64,000 nt of DNA from Lewinellaceae bacterium (GCA_020636105.1 JACJYL010000002.1:1178001-1242000), one strand, 5' to 3'. Positions 53,750-63,435 are shown, counted from the first letter of the stretch. Numbers and translations: made by a program. Notes: generated by a model not told the origin, from the letters alone.

Positions 53750-55450
53750 TTAATTTTTTATCACCTTAAATGTACGATTCATATCCATATCTTTCACCTT
53801 AAGATAATAAACTCCTGAAGAATAATTAGACAAGCCGAAAGATTCAAGATTTTTACTCGTTTCCCTTTGTTCTAAAAGTTGACCGGAAGTATTAAAAAGT
53901 TCAATTACAGAAGGTTTTAGGCCTTTTAGCGTTACAGATTGAGTAGTTGGGTTAGGGTAAAGGGAAATGGACTCCCCTTCAAATTCATGTATTCCTGTTG
54001 AATAATCAACTACGGTAAATTGTCCCATCATTCCTTCATCTTCATGAGTTAACATATGGCAATGATACATGTAAGGAACTTCATCATCGGCAAAATCTTC
54101 GAATTTTGTAATAAACCGGATACTCCCAAATTGTGGCGGTATTAAAACTACATCCTTTCGGCCCTGCTCATTTTCAGGCACCGGTACACCGTTACGAGTC
54201 AGCAAATAAAATTGGACATCATGAATATGGAATGGATGAGCTATCATGGTTTGATTGGTAATCTCCCAAATTTCCACATTATCTAATGGAATGACTTGAT
54301 TAATAACATTTAAATCAAAGCTATTGCCGTCAATAACAAAGGGGCCATTTACCATTCCACTTGGGCCAAAAGCTTCTGGGGTGAAAAGTAAATTTCGGGT
54401 TGTATCAACATCATTTTGATCCCATGGGGTAAGCATAGTCAAATGGGTTGGAATAGTTGTGACGCCTCCAGATGGTTCATCAACATTTATTTGCAGGATG
54501 TTAAAATCAGCTCCATTTAATGGGTTGGAACTATATCCAGGGATCGTCATTTGAGCATTCATACCTACCTGTAATGCCCCGTAAAATCCAGTAGGTAATT
54601 CGGAAGCATAACTCTTAAGGAAAATACTTTGCCCTTCATTAGAGGCCAGATCAATAAGTATTTCAGCCCTTTCTCCCGGAGCTAATGGCAATCGGGTTAA
54701 TTCAATCGGCTGACTTAAAAGTCCTCCATCGGAAGCAATCTGAAAAAAGGTTAAATTATTTGAAAGTCCCAAATTAAAAATACGCTGGGAAGCACCATTC
54801 AATAATCTGAGCCTGACCACCTGGGCAGGAACATTAACAAAGGGATTTCGGGTCGCATTAACCAAAACAGTAGTATCCATCGCATTAGCACCAAGCACTA
54901 TTTGTTTATCGGCATCAAAAGTTTTAGTCTGAATGACTATTGGAAAATCATCTATACCGTAAGTACGTGGTAAATCAAGTGTTGCTTCCTCTTCATCCTG
55001 AACGATGATAAAGCCGGCGATTCCCTGTAAAACATGATCGTTTGTTTTTTCATGCAGGTGCGGATGATACCAATAAGTAGCTGCATTATCCATTACTGTA
55101 AATTGGGGATTCCAGGTTTCCTCCGCGGCAATAACGGTATGAGGTCCTCCATCATTTGCAGCGGAGACGTGCATGCCGTGCCAATGAATGGTGGTGCTTT
55201 CTCCAATTAAATTATTTACAGTAATGCTAACTTCCTGTCCTTTTTCAAGCATTAAAGTTGGCCCAAGAATATTGCCATTTACACCCATAGTAGCAGTACT
55301 TGTACCTGGGTAAAATTCAACACTCCCCTGCTGAAGGGTTAAATCAATATTTTCACCGGAAAGTATTGGAGGAATAAGTAATGGATTTTGAGCAATGCCT
55401 GTGTACGAAATAAATAAAACCAATTGGATGAAAAATAGAATTTTGTGCAT
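53750..55450 (-). CDS. Multicopper oxidase with a T9SS sorting domain
   Basis: 566 aa. A signal peptide (1-20, ending GIAQ) is followed by three cupredoxin domains. Copper ligands are in IHWHGMH, YWYHPHLH, HPFHIHDVQ and HCHMLTHEDEGMM, so type 1, 2 and 3 sites are all complete. Residues about 490-566 (SLYPNPTTQSVTLKGL... GVYYLKV) are a T9SS type A sorting domain, which sends the oxidase to the cell surface. It likely oxidises Cu(I) or another metal or phenolic compound. It begins the copper cargo region and is adapted to Bacteroidota export. Confidence 0.9.
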   Translation of the reverse strand: MHKILFFIQLVLFISYTGIAQNPLLIPPILSGENIDLTLQQGSVEFYPGTSTATMGVNGNILGPTLMLEKGQEVSITVNNLIGESTTIHWHGMHVSAANDGGPHTVIAAEETWNPQFTVMDNAATYWYHPHLHEKTNDHVLQGIAGFIIVQDEEEATLDLPRTYGIDDFPIVIQTKTFDADKQIVLGANAMDTTVLVNATRNPFVNVPAQVVRLRLLNGASQRIFNLGLSNNLTFFQIASDGGLLSQPIELTRLPLAPGERAEILIDLASNEGQSIFLKSYASELPTGFYGALQVGMNAQMTIPGYSSNPLNGADFNILQINVDEPSGGVTTIPTHLTMLTPWDQNDVDTTRNLLFTPEAFGPSGMVNGPFVIDGNSFDLNVINQVIPLDNVEIWEITNQTMIAHPFHIHDVQFYLLTRNGVPVPENEQGRKDVVLIPPQFGSIRFITKFEDFADDEVPYMYHCHMLTHEDEGMMGQFTVVDYSTGIHEFEGESISLYPNPTTQSVTLKGLKPSVIELFNTSGQLLEQRETSKNLESFGLSNYSSGVYYLKVKDMDMNRTFKVIKN

Positions 55451-55579
55451 AATGTAAGTTTGGTAAAAAGTAAAATTATAGTTTGGGTTTTAAAAATAAG
55501 TTCGTGCTCTTACAACTTTGCTTTTATTTCAAAATTTATCCGTCTGTAGTATTGCATTTGTGACAATTACTTCAAAGTC

Positions 55580-56884
55580 TTATTCTCCATCTTTAATAGG
55601 GATTGATTGCAGGAACCATTTTTCACCGATAAAAATCAAAACCATTAATACGGCTGCAACGATAAGTACAAGGATGTCTTTTGAACCCTTCACCCACAAA
55701 AATGCTCCCAGAACAATGGAATCAAGAATTATAGCTGTGATAATAATGGATGCTTTCGCCTGAATTTCTTCTCGGATATGTTTAAGGACCCCCCAATGGA
55801 TCATGATGTCCATTACCAAATAAAGTATAGCACCCAAAGAGGCAATTCTGCTTAAGTCAAAAAACACGGTGAGAATAATAGCGATAACCGCAGTGTAAAC
55901 CAGCATGTGTTTCTGAATGCTTCCAGACATTCCAAAATGACTGTGCGGTATCAAATCCATATTAGTCAACATAGCCGTCATTCTGGAAACAGCAAACATG
56001 CTGGCTATGATTCCTGAAATAGTGGCCACAATAGCAATACCAACAGTGAACCAAAGTCCAATTTTTCCGAAAGCGGGTTGTGCTGCCTCAGCAAGGGAAT
56101 AATCCTTTGCTTTAATAATTTCAGGAATGGATAAGTTGGCGGATACGGCAAATGCTACAAGCACGTAAACTGCCGTACAGATAAGCAAAGAAATTATAAT
56201 TGCCCGTCCAACATTTTTATGAGGTTTCACTATCTCATCACCACTATTGGTAATAGTAGTAAAGCCTTTGTATGCGAGGATAGACAATGCTAACGCACCT
56301 AAGTAACTGGCAACAGAATAATCGGGCATTGATTCCGGGATGGCTTCACCAAATGAAAAACCAGCTGCCCATAGCCCTGCTATTGCAAAAATAGAAATGC
56401 CTCCAATTTTGAGAATTGCCATCGCCAGAGAAGACTTTTCTATGAACTTATTACCTGATATATTGATCAGAAAAGCTACAATAATGAGTAAAACGCCTAA
56501 TAATGGTGTCAAAAAGGTGTTGTCTCCACTGTCGAATAATTGAAGGGTATATGTACCAAAAGTCCGGGCAACAAGACTTTCGTTAATGATCATTGAAAAA
56601 GCCATTAAAAGGGCCGCTGACGCTGTAATGGCTCCTTTACCGTATGCCTTGTTCAGGTACTTGGCAATTCCTCCTGCCGATGGATAGGCATTCGACATTT
56701 TAATATAAGTATAAGCACTAAAGGCAGAAATAACTGCACCTACCAGAAAAACAAAAGGAAACAACTCACCTGAAAGCTCTGCCACTTGCCCAAGTAGGGC
56801 GAAGATACCTGCACCAATCATTACGCCCGTTCCTAATGAAACAGCTCCTGTTAAAGTCAAACTATTTTTCTTGTAGTTACTCAT
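55580..56884 (-). CDS. APC-family amino acid permease
   Basis: 434 aa with 12 likely transmembrane helices. The N-terminal GAVSLGTGVMIGAGIFALLGQ is the APC-superfamily motif of helix 1, and YPSAGGIAKYLNKAYG is typical of helix 3. The substrate is unknown. It lies among metal genes on the same strand but 73 bp apart from the next gene. Confidence 0.85.
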   Translation of the reverse strand: MSNYKKNSLTLTGAVSLGTGVMIGAGIFALLGQVAELSGELFPFVFLVGAVISAFSAYTYIKMSNAYPSAGGIAKYLNKAYGKGAITASAALLMAFSMIINESLVARTFGTYTLQLFDSGDNTFLTPLLGVLLIIVAFLINISGNKFIEKSSLAMAILKIGGISIFAIAGLWAAGFSFGEAIPESMPDYSVASYLGALALSILAYKGFTTITNSGDEIVKPHKNVGRAIIISLLICTAVYVLVAFAVSANLSIPEIIKAKDYSLAEAAQPAFGKIGLWFTVGIAIVATISGIIASMFAVSRMTAMLTNMDLIPHSHFGMSGSIQKHMLVYTAVIAIILTVFFDLSRIASLGAILYLVMDIMIHWGVLKHIREEIQAKASIIITAIILDSIVLGAFLWVKGSKDILVLIVAAVLMVLIFIGEKWFLQSIPIKDGE

Positions 56885-56957
56885 TTATGTTCTGTTTTAT
56901 TCCATTATTGAGTTCCTGTAATCGCTCCATAATTGGTTATTTATTATGATTTTTTCT

Positions 56958-57227
56958 TCAGGTCTTTTTCCAGTTGTAAATTGTTCCGGTTAAGAACCCG
57001 GTTATCCATCCTAAGCCGAAAGTCAGGGCGATGCCGGCAATGGATTGTCCGGCAGGTACGTTCATCCGGCTTACTGATGATACATCCAATCCGTGTAGAA
57101 TGCTGTTAAAAAACCAGGTTGTTCCATCTTGCCCCGCAATCAACATCAGGCACATACAACCGAGGTATAATATGACACCTGTTGTTCCAAGAGCCAATCC
57201 AAGTTTATTTGAATTTATAGTATGCAT
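56958..57227 (-). CDS. DUF5676 membrane protein
   Basis: 89 aa. Two transmembrane helices and the family motif WFFNSILHGLDVSSVSRMNV, followed by LGWITGFLTGTIYN. DUF5676 proteins often sit in metal-resistance regions; function unknown. Confidence 0.8.
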   Translation of the reverse strand: MHTINSNKLGLALGTTGVILYLGCMCLMLIAGQDGTTWFFNSILHGLDVSSVSRMNVPAGQSIAGIALTFGLGWITGFLTGTIYNWKKT

Positions 57228-57265
57228 GATTTAAAAAGTTTTTGTTAAAAAATTATTACAAACCT

Positions 57266-57493
57266 TTAATTGATGACATCCCTCTCTAAAATTGCTTTAC
57301 GTTCTTCGTATTCCTCTTTTGTAATAGAACCTTCAGCGAATCTTTTTTGTAAAATTTCGAGGGGACTTTTTTGCCTTTTTCGTTTACCGGGAATTTCGTA
57401 TGGTGTGGCAAAAATCCAGATGAGGAATATTATCCATAAAATCCACCAAATGAGGTGCATGCCCCAAAAATGAGAACCTTCATAAAAATGCAT
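57266..57493 (-). CDS. SHOCT-domain membrane protein
   Basis: 75 aa. One transmembrane helix (MHLIWWILWIIFLIWIFA) is followed by a SHOCT domain (SPLEILQKRFAEGSITKEEYEERK split; LEILQKRFAEGSITKEEY). SHOCT is a short oligomerisation domain. It is paired with a second SHOCT gene 54 bp upstream. Confidence 0.85.
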   Translation of the reverse strand: MHFYEGSHFWGMHLIWWILWIIFLIWIFATPYEIPGKRKRQKSPLEILQKRFAEGSITKEEYEERKAILERDVIN

Positions 57494-57546
57494 AATGATT
57501 GATTTTAAGTGAGAAGGAAAATTTCCTTCTCACGGTTAGTATTTAT

Positions 57547-57741
57547 TTATTCACCTTCTTTAAGTGCAGCTCTTCTTTCTTCGTATTCTTCCTCAGTAAT
57601 TTCGCCTTTAGCAAATCGGTGTTTCAAGATGTCAATGGGAGAATCTTTCTTCTTTCCAAATGAAAAATCACCGTTCTTTTTCCCAAAATGCCACACCGCC
57701 CAAACGATACCTGCTAACAGGATAATCCAGAAATACATCAT
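57547..57741 (-). CDS. SHOCT-domain membrane protein
   Basis: 64 aa. N-terminal transmembrane helix (YFWIILLAGIVWAVWHFG), then SHOCT motif DILKHRFAKGEITEEEYEER. It follows the Met-rich lipoprotein gene by 12 bp. Confidence 0.85.
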   Translation of the reverse strand: MMYFWIILLAGIVWAVWHFGKKNGDFSFGKKKDSPIDILKHRFAKGEITEEEYEERRAALKEGE

Positions 57742-57753
57742 GTCTTTAGGGTT

Positions 57754-58278
57754 TTATTGGTTATGAGACTTTTGATTATCTCCATTCTTACCTTCCATCA
57801 TATTACCCATGTCCATACCTTTATCGCCCATCATTTTCATACAGGACTGCATACATTCTTCGCTCATCATCCCTTCCTTGTTCATCATTTGCATCATGTT
57901 TCCCATCATCTTTCCGTCCTTCATCATGTTTCCCATCATGTTTCCCATCATGTTTCCGTCCTTCATCATTTCTCCCATCATGTTCTGCATCATTTCGGGC
58001 TTATCCTTCATCATTTTCATCATATTGTCGTCGCCCATCATCAGGTCTTTCATTCCGTCATGTTCCTTCATCATCATCTTTGCGTGTTCGTTGTTCATCG
58101 TGGCTTCCATAAACCCGGTCATCATTTCATGGTCCGCAGCAATTTTTTCAAACACCTGCTGACGGGTTGTTTCATTTTGTAAAAGCTGGTCAACATTGAC
58201 TGCATTATTGCAACTTGTGATTAGCAATAACCCAATGGCTATTGTCGTAAATAAGAAAATGGTTTTGAAATTCTTCAT
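57754..58278 (-). CDS. Methionine-rich lipoprotein, probable copper-binding
   Basis: 174 aa. The signal peptide ends in a lipobox LITSC (Cys23). Residues 55-165 hold dozens of MM pairs in motifs such as MMGNMMKDG, EEMMKD and MMKMMKDKP. Methionine-rich proteins bind Cu(I) in the periplasm. It lies between the CopA/CopB fusion and the SHOCT genes and is probably part of the same operon. Low-complexity sequence means the exact domain limits are uncertain. Confidence 0.8.
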   Translation of the reverse strand: MKNFKTIFLFTTIAIGLLLITSCNNAVNVDQLLQNETTRQQVFEKIAADHEMMTGFMEATMNNEHAKMMMKEHDGMKDLMMGDDNMMKMMKDKPEMMQNMMGEMMKDGNMMGNMMGNMMKDGKMMGNMMQMMNKEGMMSEECMQSCMKMMGDKGMDMGNMMEGKNGDNQKSHNQ

Positions 58279-58365
58279 TATTTGAAATTTTTAAAAGTGA
58301 GTAATATATATTTAGTTAGAAGGTCGCTCATATTGGCAGCAACCAGTTAAGTTATTTGAAGTGTT

Positions 58366-60735
58366 TTAAAACCGAATGCTCAATCCACCCCCTCCGCCAA
58401 ATCTGTTATCATAACTTGCAGTCAGGGATATATTTTTAGAAAGCAGATATTCTGCTCCCGCACTCCACACTATTTCGCTTTCATAATTTTTATCCTTTTC
58501 AAAATGGGTTACTACTCCAAAGTCAGCGAGGTATTCGTAATAACCAAAAACAGAGAATCGAGGAAACAACATCACACTCCTGCCAATACCAATACGAAGG
58601 CGCAATTTAGTGTCCGCACGCACATCGAGGTCAAATAGATAAGGCGTGAGAAAACGCAAACCACCTATGCCAACCACGTCGTATAAACCAAGACTGTCTG
58701 GCGTGGTATTCTCTACATTCACTCCTGCGAATACACTTGCATAATCGTATATATAACGTTGATAGGAAAACTCGGCTTCCAGATTTTCATTATAGCCAAC
58801 CTCCGCTCTAAGATTGAATTGGTTACGGGTATTCGAGGATACGAGATCAATTGAACTCATGTGTGAAGCTGCGTCCAATGTTCCCCATGTGTAAAACATA
58901 TCTGTTTCGTGAATCAGCTTTTTTAAGGGATACTTTGCCATGCGTTCGTCTCTTGGCGTATCATAACTAAAAACACGGGCCATGCCTGACATCATGTGAT
59001 ACAGAATATGGCAATGAAAAAACCAATCACCATATTCGTTGTCATAAAATTCAATGGTCACCTCCTGCATGGGTGGAACATTGACGGTATGCTTTAAAGG
59101 AGAGTATTCCCCATTTTTATTCAATACCCGAAAGAAATGACCGTGCAGGTGCATCGGGTGGTGCATCATTGTCAGGTTGTTGAGTGTGATACGAGTAACT
59201 TCCCCTTGCTTGATTTTGATTTTATCGGTTTCTGTAAGTGGGATACCATTTATACTCCAGATGTAACGATTCATATTACCCGTCAGGTTAAGCAGAATTT
59301 CTTTGACTGGTGCACCTTCGGGGAAAGTCGTTTTATGGGGTGATTTTAAAAAATCATAACTGAAATCGTCACTCATATTCATCCCTGCCATTTCAATATC
59401 ACCCATGTTCATTTTTTCTTTGGGAATAGCATCCATTGGCATGTCCATCTTCATTTTAGGCATGGAATCCTGCGGCATCCTCCTATTATCTTTCATTTCA
59501 TTATGATGCTGCATTTCTGGCATGGGCTTTTTATCCTCCTTCATTTCAATATTGCCATGATTCATCTCTTCCATATCACTCCTATTGTCCATTCGCATCC
59601 CATATTTTTCTTTCAAGGCAAATGGGTCATCGTTTTTAGGATTGGCTTTAAGGGCAGGTGCGCCCATTTTCATGTTCATTTTTGCCATCGCTTTCATCAT
59701 GGCTATTTTATCAGGTCTTGGCACATCAGGAGCAGCCATCAACATACCCTGTCCCAAGAAAGCAGAAGTTTGACCCAACCCATCTTGGGCAGTTGCCCGA
59801 ATTTCCAGCTTGCCATTTTCTGGAATAGTCACAATGAAGTCATACGTTTCTGCTACCGCAAAAAGCAGCTTCTCTTTTTGAACGGGGACAACATCCAGTC
59901 CGTCATTGGCGACCAGTAATGGCGTTTTCCCACCGAACGTCAGCCAGAAATAAGTTGAGGCAGCCGCATTTATCATCCGTAATCTGACTTTTTCGCCTGC
60001 CTTAAATTCTGAATATTCTTGTGTAGCTTTTCCATTGGTTAAAAATGCAGGATAATAGATATCGGCAATATCGGCACTCTCCATTCGCTGTTTCCAAAAA
60101 TTGAACTGTGCGCCCAAGGCTCCTTTGGCAATGACTTGATTGAGAGGGGTAGCTGTTCCTTTTTTGATACCAAACCATTCATTACCTCTTTTCAAATTTC
60201 GCAACACATTCATGGGTTTATCATCTGTCCAATCAGACAAGACAATCACCAAGTCTTTATCATAGTTTAGAGTTTTTTCTTTAGGTTCAATAACAATAGA
60301 GCCGTACACGCCTGATTGTTCCTGCAACATGGTGTGGGAATGATACCAATATGTACCAGATTGTTTTAAAGCAAATTCATAGGTAAAGGTTTCCCCAGGC
60401 CTAATAGGTGGTGTAGTCAGATAAGGAACACCGTCGTAAAAGTTGGGTAATAATAGACCATGCCAATGCACCGATGTTTCCACGTTCATGTTATTGGTTA
60501 CATGAATTTTGGCGTAGTCGCCTTCTGTAAAACGAAGCGTTGGGCCAGGGATGGAATTGTTAATTGTCATTCCCATCACTTCTTTCCCTGTGATATTGAC
60601 CGATTTTTTGTCAATGGTCAGGTGGTATTCCCTCACGGGCAAATTATCCACATTACCTTCGTAGGAAGGAGTGGATTGTGCAATGCTTACCGTAGAAAAA
60701 TATAAAACAAATAATATAAAAAGTGAATATTTCAT
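58366..60735 (-). CDS. copA: CopA-type multicopper oxidase fused to a CopB-like C-terminal barrel
   Basis: 789 aa from the ATG at 60735; a TTG 18 bp earlier is open but less likely. Signal peptide 1-19. Copper ligands: SVHWHG, YWYHSHTM, HPMHLHGHFF and HCHILYHMMSGM, so the laccase-like sites are complete. A Met/His/Asp-rich linker (about 360-450, motif MNHGNIEMK and MPKMKMDM) is typical of CopA. The C-terminal part (about 610-789; FNLRAEVGYNENLEAEFSYQ, LTASYDNRFGGGGGLSIRF) has the alternating pattern of an outer-membrane beta barrel, as in CopB. The fusion would place copper oxidation and outer-membrane transport in one chain. Confidence 0.85.
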   Translation of the reverse strand: MKYSLFILFVLYFSTVSIAQSTPSYEGNVDNLPVREYHLTIDKKSVNITGKEVMGMTINNSIPGPTLRFTEGDYAKIHVTNNMNVETSVHWHGLLLPNFYDGVPYLTTPPIRPGETFTYEFALKQSGTYWYHSHTMLQEQSGVYGSIVIEPKEKTLNYDKDLVIVLSDWTDDKPMNVLRNLKRGNEWFGIKKGTATPLNQVIAKGALGAQFNFWKQRMESADIADIYYPAFLTNGKATQEYSEFKAGEKVRLRMINAAASTYFWLTFGGKTPLLVANDGLDVVPVQKEKLLFAVAETYDFIVTIPENGKLEIRATAQDGLGQTSAFLGQGMLMAAPDVPRPDKIAMMKAMAKMNMKMGAPALKANPKNDDPFALKEKYGMRMDNRSDMEEMNHGNIEMKEDKKPMPEMQHHNEMKDNRRMPQDSMPKMKMDMPMDAIPKEKMNMGDIEMAGMNMSDDFSYDFLKSPHKTTFPEGAPVKEILLNLTGNMNRYIWSINGIPLTETDKIKIKQGEVTRITLNNLTMMHHPMHLHGHFFRVLNKNGEYSPLKHTVNVPPMQEVTIEFYDNEYGDWFFHCHILYHMMSGMARVFSYDTPRDERMAKYPLKKLIHETDMFYTWGTLDAASHMSSIDLVSSNTRNQFNLRAEVGYNENLEAEFSYQRYIYDYASVFAGVNVENTTPDSLGLYDVVGIGGLRFLTPYLFDLDVRADTKLRLRIGIGRSVMLFPRFSVFGYYEYLADFGVVTHFEKDKNYESEIVWSAGAEYLLSKNISLTASYDNRFGGGGGLSIRF

Positions 60736-60753
60736 TAGCGTTATTACTTTCAA

Positions 60754-61064
60754 TTTAATGGTTATGAATGCCCTGTCGAATAATTAAAGCTCGCTCCTCG
60801 GAAGGATTTTTGAAGTCTTTTGTAAATTAATACTTCTCTTTTTTTAAATGCTCAGTACAAGCAATTAGGGCTTATTTGGAATAGACCAAAGAGTATTGAA
60901 CCAGTCATGCAGAACATGGAGGTTTAAATGTAAATGAAAATAAACGCTATAAAAGGAATGATTCAAAAAGGACAGGGATATCCCTCGATATATACTGCTG
61001 ATTTTGTTCATTTTATGAATTAAACATCTACAATAATAACAATTTTTCTGCTAAAAAGTTTTAT
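60754..61064. promoter_or_regulatory. 311-bp intergenic region upstream of the copA-copB fusion
   Basis: It must hold the promoter of the minus-strand copA-copB gene. One weak small frame (60865-61011) is listed separately. Nothing else is recognised. Confidence 0.4.
60865..61011 (-). CDS. Possible small His-rich leader ORF
   Basis: 48 codons starting MNKISSIYRG and containing FHLHLNLHVLHDW. It lies just upstream of the copA-copB gene on the same strand. It could be a metal-related leader peptide or chance. Confidence 0.25.
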   Translation of the reverse strand: MNKISSIYRGISLSFLNHSFYSVYFHLHLNLHVLHDWFNTLWSIPNKP

Positions 61065-61223
61065 TCAATTTCGTTGTAAGTGGTTCACCAAACTCCTTCT
61101 TTCTACAACTATTTTAATCGGAAACGCTTTGGATAAATTTATTGAAAGAACAGAACCAACTGCTCCGTATCCTCCAATGATCAATATTTTGTCCTTTTCT
61201 AATTTCATTTTCACTCCTTCCAT
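61065..61223 (-). pseudogene. Fragment of a saccharopine dehydrogenase-like gene
   Basis: About 52 codons (from an internal Met at 61223) containing KILIIGGYGAVGSVL, the NAD(P)-binding start of the saccharopine dehydrogenase family, then a stop after LQRN. No rest of the protein is present. It is probably a truncated remnant. Confidence 0.6.
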
Positions 61224-61227
61224 TTTA

Positions 61228-62472
61228 TTAATTTTTGACTGTAATAATTCTTTCTCTAATTCCAAGAATCAATGCTACTCCAATAGCAATTATCCCAGCT
61301 AAGAAATAAGGCAATGAACTGTTGACTGTTAATAACCAACTCCCTGCAATAGGTCCTATTACTTGCCCAAGACTGTCAGTAGATTTTTGAATCCCCAAGG
61401 CACTTCCAGAAGTTTCTCCACCTTTAAGAGATATTAACGAGGTAATATTAGGGATGATAAAAGCTCCTCCTAATGCCAATATTCCAATTATTATCAATAC
61501 AGATATTAACTGATCGGCATTTATCAAAAGTAATATGCCTAATCCAAAAATGAAGTATCCTAAAATAAGTTGATGGTGTCCAGGTATTTTCTCTACTACT
61601 TTTTTTGAAACTACAAATGGTTGTAATATTGCCATCACAAAAGCACAAACCATAAAGCCATATCCAATAGCAATCGCATCAAACTGTAATTCATTTTTGG
61701 AATAAATCGAAAAGACAGCTTCAAACAATGTAAGAGTGACTTGATAAATAAATGATAAAATCAAAAGTGGGAATAGCTTCTCTACCATTAATTGCCATTT
61801 CATTGGAGGATCTTTTTCTTTTATTTTTCTTGAATCTTTATTACCTAGTTCGCTTTGTAATCCTTTTTCCGCCATTGACAATAACAATATCCCTACAAAT
61901 ACAAGAAAAAAGAATGGAATGGAATAATCATTTATCAGAAAGTGACCAAACTTAAAGTTTAAATGTAAATCCGTTTGACTTAAAATACCTCCTATAAAAG
62001 GACCTGCAACAATTCCTAAACTATACGAAGTACCAGCATACGCAATTCCACGAGCTCGATTCTCTTTAGTCGTTAAGTCACTTATTAAAGCATAACTGAC
62101 TGGAATAACAGCAGAGATGAATACCCCTCCTATTATTCTAGCTAAATAAAGCATCCAAAGAGATGTGGAAATTCCAATCAAAAACTGCATAATTATAAAT
62201 CCTAGTATTCCAATTATGAGAAGTGGTCTTCTCCCCAATTTGTCAGACCACCGTCCCCAAAGTGGAGCAAATAACATTTGAAAAAAAGGAAAGATGCTAG
62301 TCAAGAATCCTATGTGAAAAATGATACTTTCATCAGTAGCTCCAGCTCCTAATGCTAGTCGCTCTGTATAAAATGGCAGGACTGGTAAAATCACACCATA
62401 CCCTAGAGCTACTATAAATAGGGTGGCAAATACCGTTACCAGTTTAGAATTGAAAAACGCCTTCCCTCTCAT
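61228..62472 (-). CDS. Major facilitator superfamily (MFS) exporter
   Basis: 414 aa with 12 likely transmembrane helices. Motif A GRWSDKLGRRPLL and the DHA1-type motif C region SLGIVAGPFIGGIL mark a drug/proton antiporter-like exporter. Substrate unknown. Its start ATG overlaps the stop of the P-type ATPase remnant upstream. Confidence 0.88.
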   Translation of the reverse strand: MRGKAFFNSKLVTVFATLFIVALGYGVILPVLPFYTERLALGAGATDESIIFHIGFLTSIFPFFQMLFAPLWGRWSDKLGRRPLLIIGILGFIIMQFLIGISTSLWMLYLARIIGGVFISAVIPVSYALISDLTTKENRARGIAYAGTSYSLGIVAGPFIGGILSQTDLHLNFKFGHFLINDYSIPFFFLVFVGILLLSMAEKGLQSELGNKDSRKIKEKDPPMKWQLMVEKLFPLLILSFIYQVTLTLFEAVFSIYSKNELQFDAIAIGYGFMVCAFVMAILQPFVVSKKVVEKIPGHHQLILGYFIFGLGILLLINADQLISVLIIIGILALGGAFIIPNITSLISLKGGETSGSALGIQKSTDSLGQVIGPIAGSWLLTVNSSLPYFLAGIIAIGVALILGIRERIITVKN

Positions 62473-62612
62473 ATCTTTTTTCCGATTTTACGCTTTAACA
62501 ATTGTGCATTGATAGCAACAATAATGGTACTCAAGCTCATAAAAACAGCCCCTATTACAGGACTCATCGCTTCAGCATAAGTTCCATAAGCATCTACTAG
62601 TACTCCTTTCAT
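62469..62612 (-). pseudogene. C-terminal remnant of a heavy-metal P-type ATPase
   Basis: On the minus strand the last codons read PVIGAVFMSLSTIIVAINAQ, then LLKRK, ending in TGA at 62469-62471 within the ATGA of the MFS start. The same ending (P.IGALVMSLSTVIVVVNA) closes the copper ATPase at 38291. The catalytic parts are missing. The piece before it is unrelated sequence. Confidence 0.8.
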
Positions 62613-62634
62613 TCCATCTTTAGATTGTCTTGAT

Positions 62635-63333
62635 TTATTTTAAAATTTCTATGGTAAAATAATCTCCAATTTTATCTGTAAATTTTTGTTTTATTATCCC
62701 TTTCTCCATATCTATCTCTTCGAAATATTTATATTCTATTGAGGTAACTTTAATACCTATCACGTAGGCTCTTATTGACATTTCTCCACTCACACGAAAA
62801 GAGTTTTCCAAAGGCATCACTTTTCTATTTGTTATAGATATATTACTTTTCGTTCCGAAAAAACCAACCACACCGTCCTTGAAATTAAGACTAAAATTGA
62901 AGTCATTTAATTTGGAAAGCTGCCTCCATCCAGAAGGATACATTATAGCTCCATCTTCCATATCTACTACCAACGACCGTTTGGATTTTTTGCCAGCAAA
63001 AGGGAAAACTCCCATCAGTACTTGTTTCGACTCGGGTGAACAAACAAGGTTAGTTTGTGAAGCATCTCTCAATGTGCCATCAGGTTCATAAGTGATAACT
63101 GTCATTTTGGTTTCTATTTTTTCACCTTCTTTTTTGACTTTTCCGACTTCAATAATTTGGTAATTAATGAGCTTTGCTTGTTTGTTAAAATTACTTCGTT
63201 TATAGCGATTGCCATCCACTTGAAAAATCAACATTCCGTCATCTACCTGACCGAGCAAAGGATTTGTATTTCCAAATTGGAACAGAAAAATAAAAAAAGG
63301 CAACAATGATATTTTGGAAAAAAATATTTTCAT
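62635..63333 (-). CDS. Exported protein, DUF3108-like
   Basis: 232 aa. Signal peptide (about 1-28, ending LLGQ). Beta-rich mature part with repeated edges such as VITYEPDGTLRD and NFSLNFKDGVVGFF, which resembles DUF3108 but is not a strong match. Role unknown. Confidence 0.6.
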   Translation of the reverse strand: MKIFFSKISLLPFFIFLFQFGNTNPLLGQVDDGMLIFQVDGNRYKRSNFNKQAKLINYQIIEVGKVKKEGEKIETKMTVITYEPDGTLRDASQTNLVCSPESKQVLMGVFPFAGKKSKRSLVVDMEDGAIMYPSGWRQLSKLNDFNFSLNFKDGVVGFFGTKSNISITNRKVMPLENSFRVSGEMSIRAYVIGIKVTSIEYKYFEEIDMEKGIIKQKFTDKIGDYFTIEILK

Positions 63334-63435
63334 TTTTAGGTTATTGTTTTTTCTTTTTCATAATTTTTGAGTGTTAATGCCGAGGTGCTTGAGTTTTAAA
63401 ACATTTAAATTATTCTTCATCATTTTTACTTGCAG

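Noticed and set aside
57757..58182. His-rich 141-aa frame on the plus strand
   Set aside because: It is the reverse complement of the ATG-rich Met-rich gene; CAT codons create His runs.
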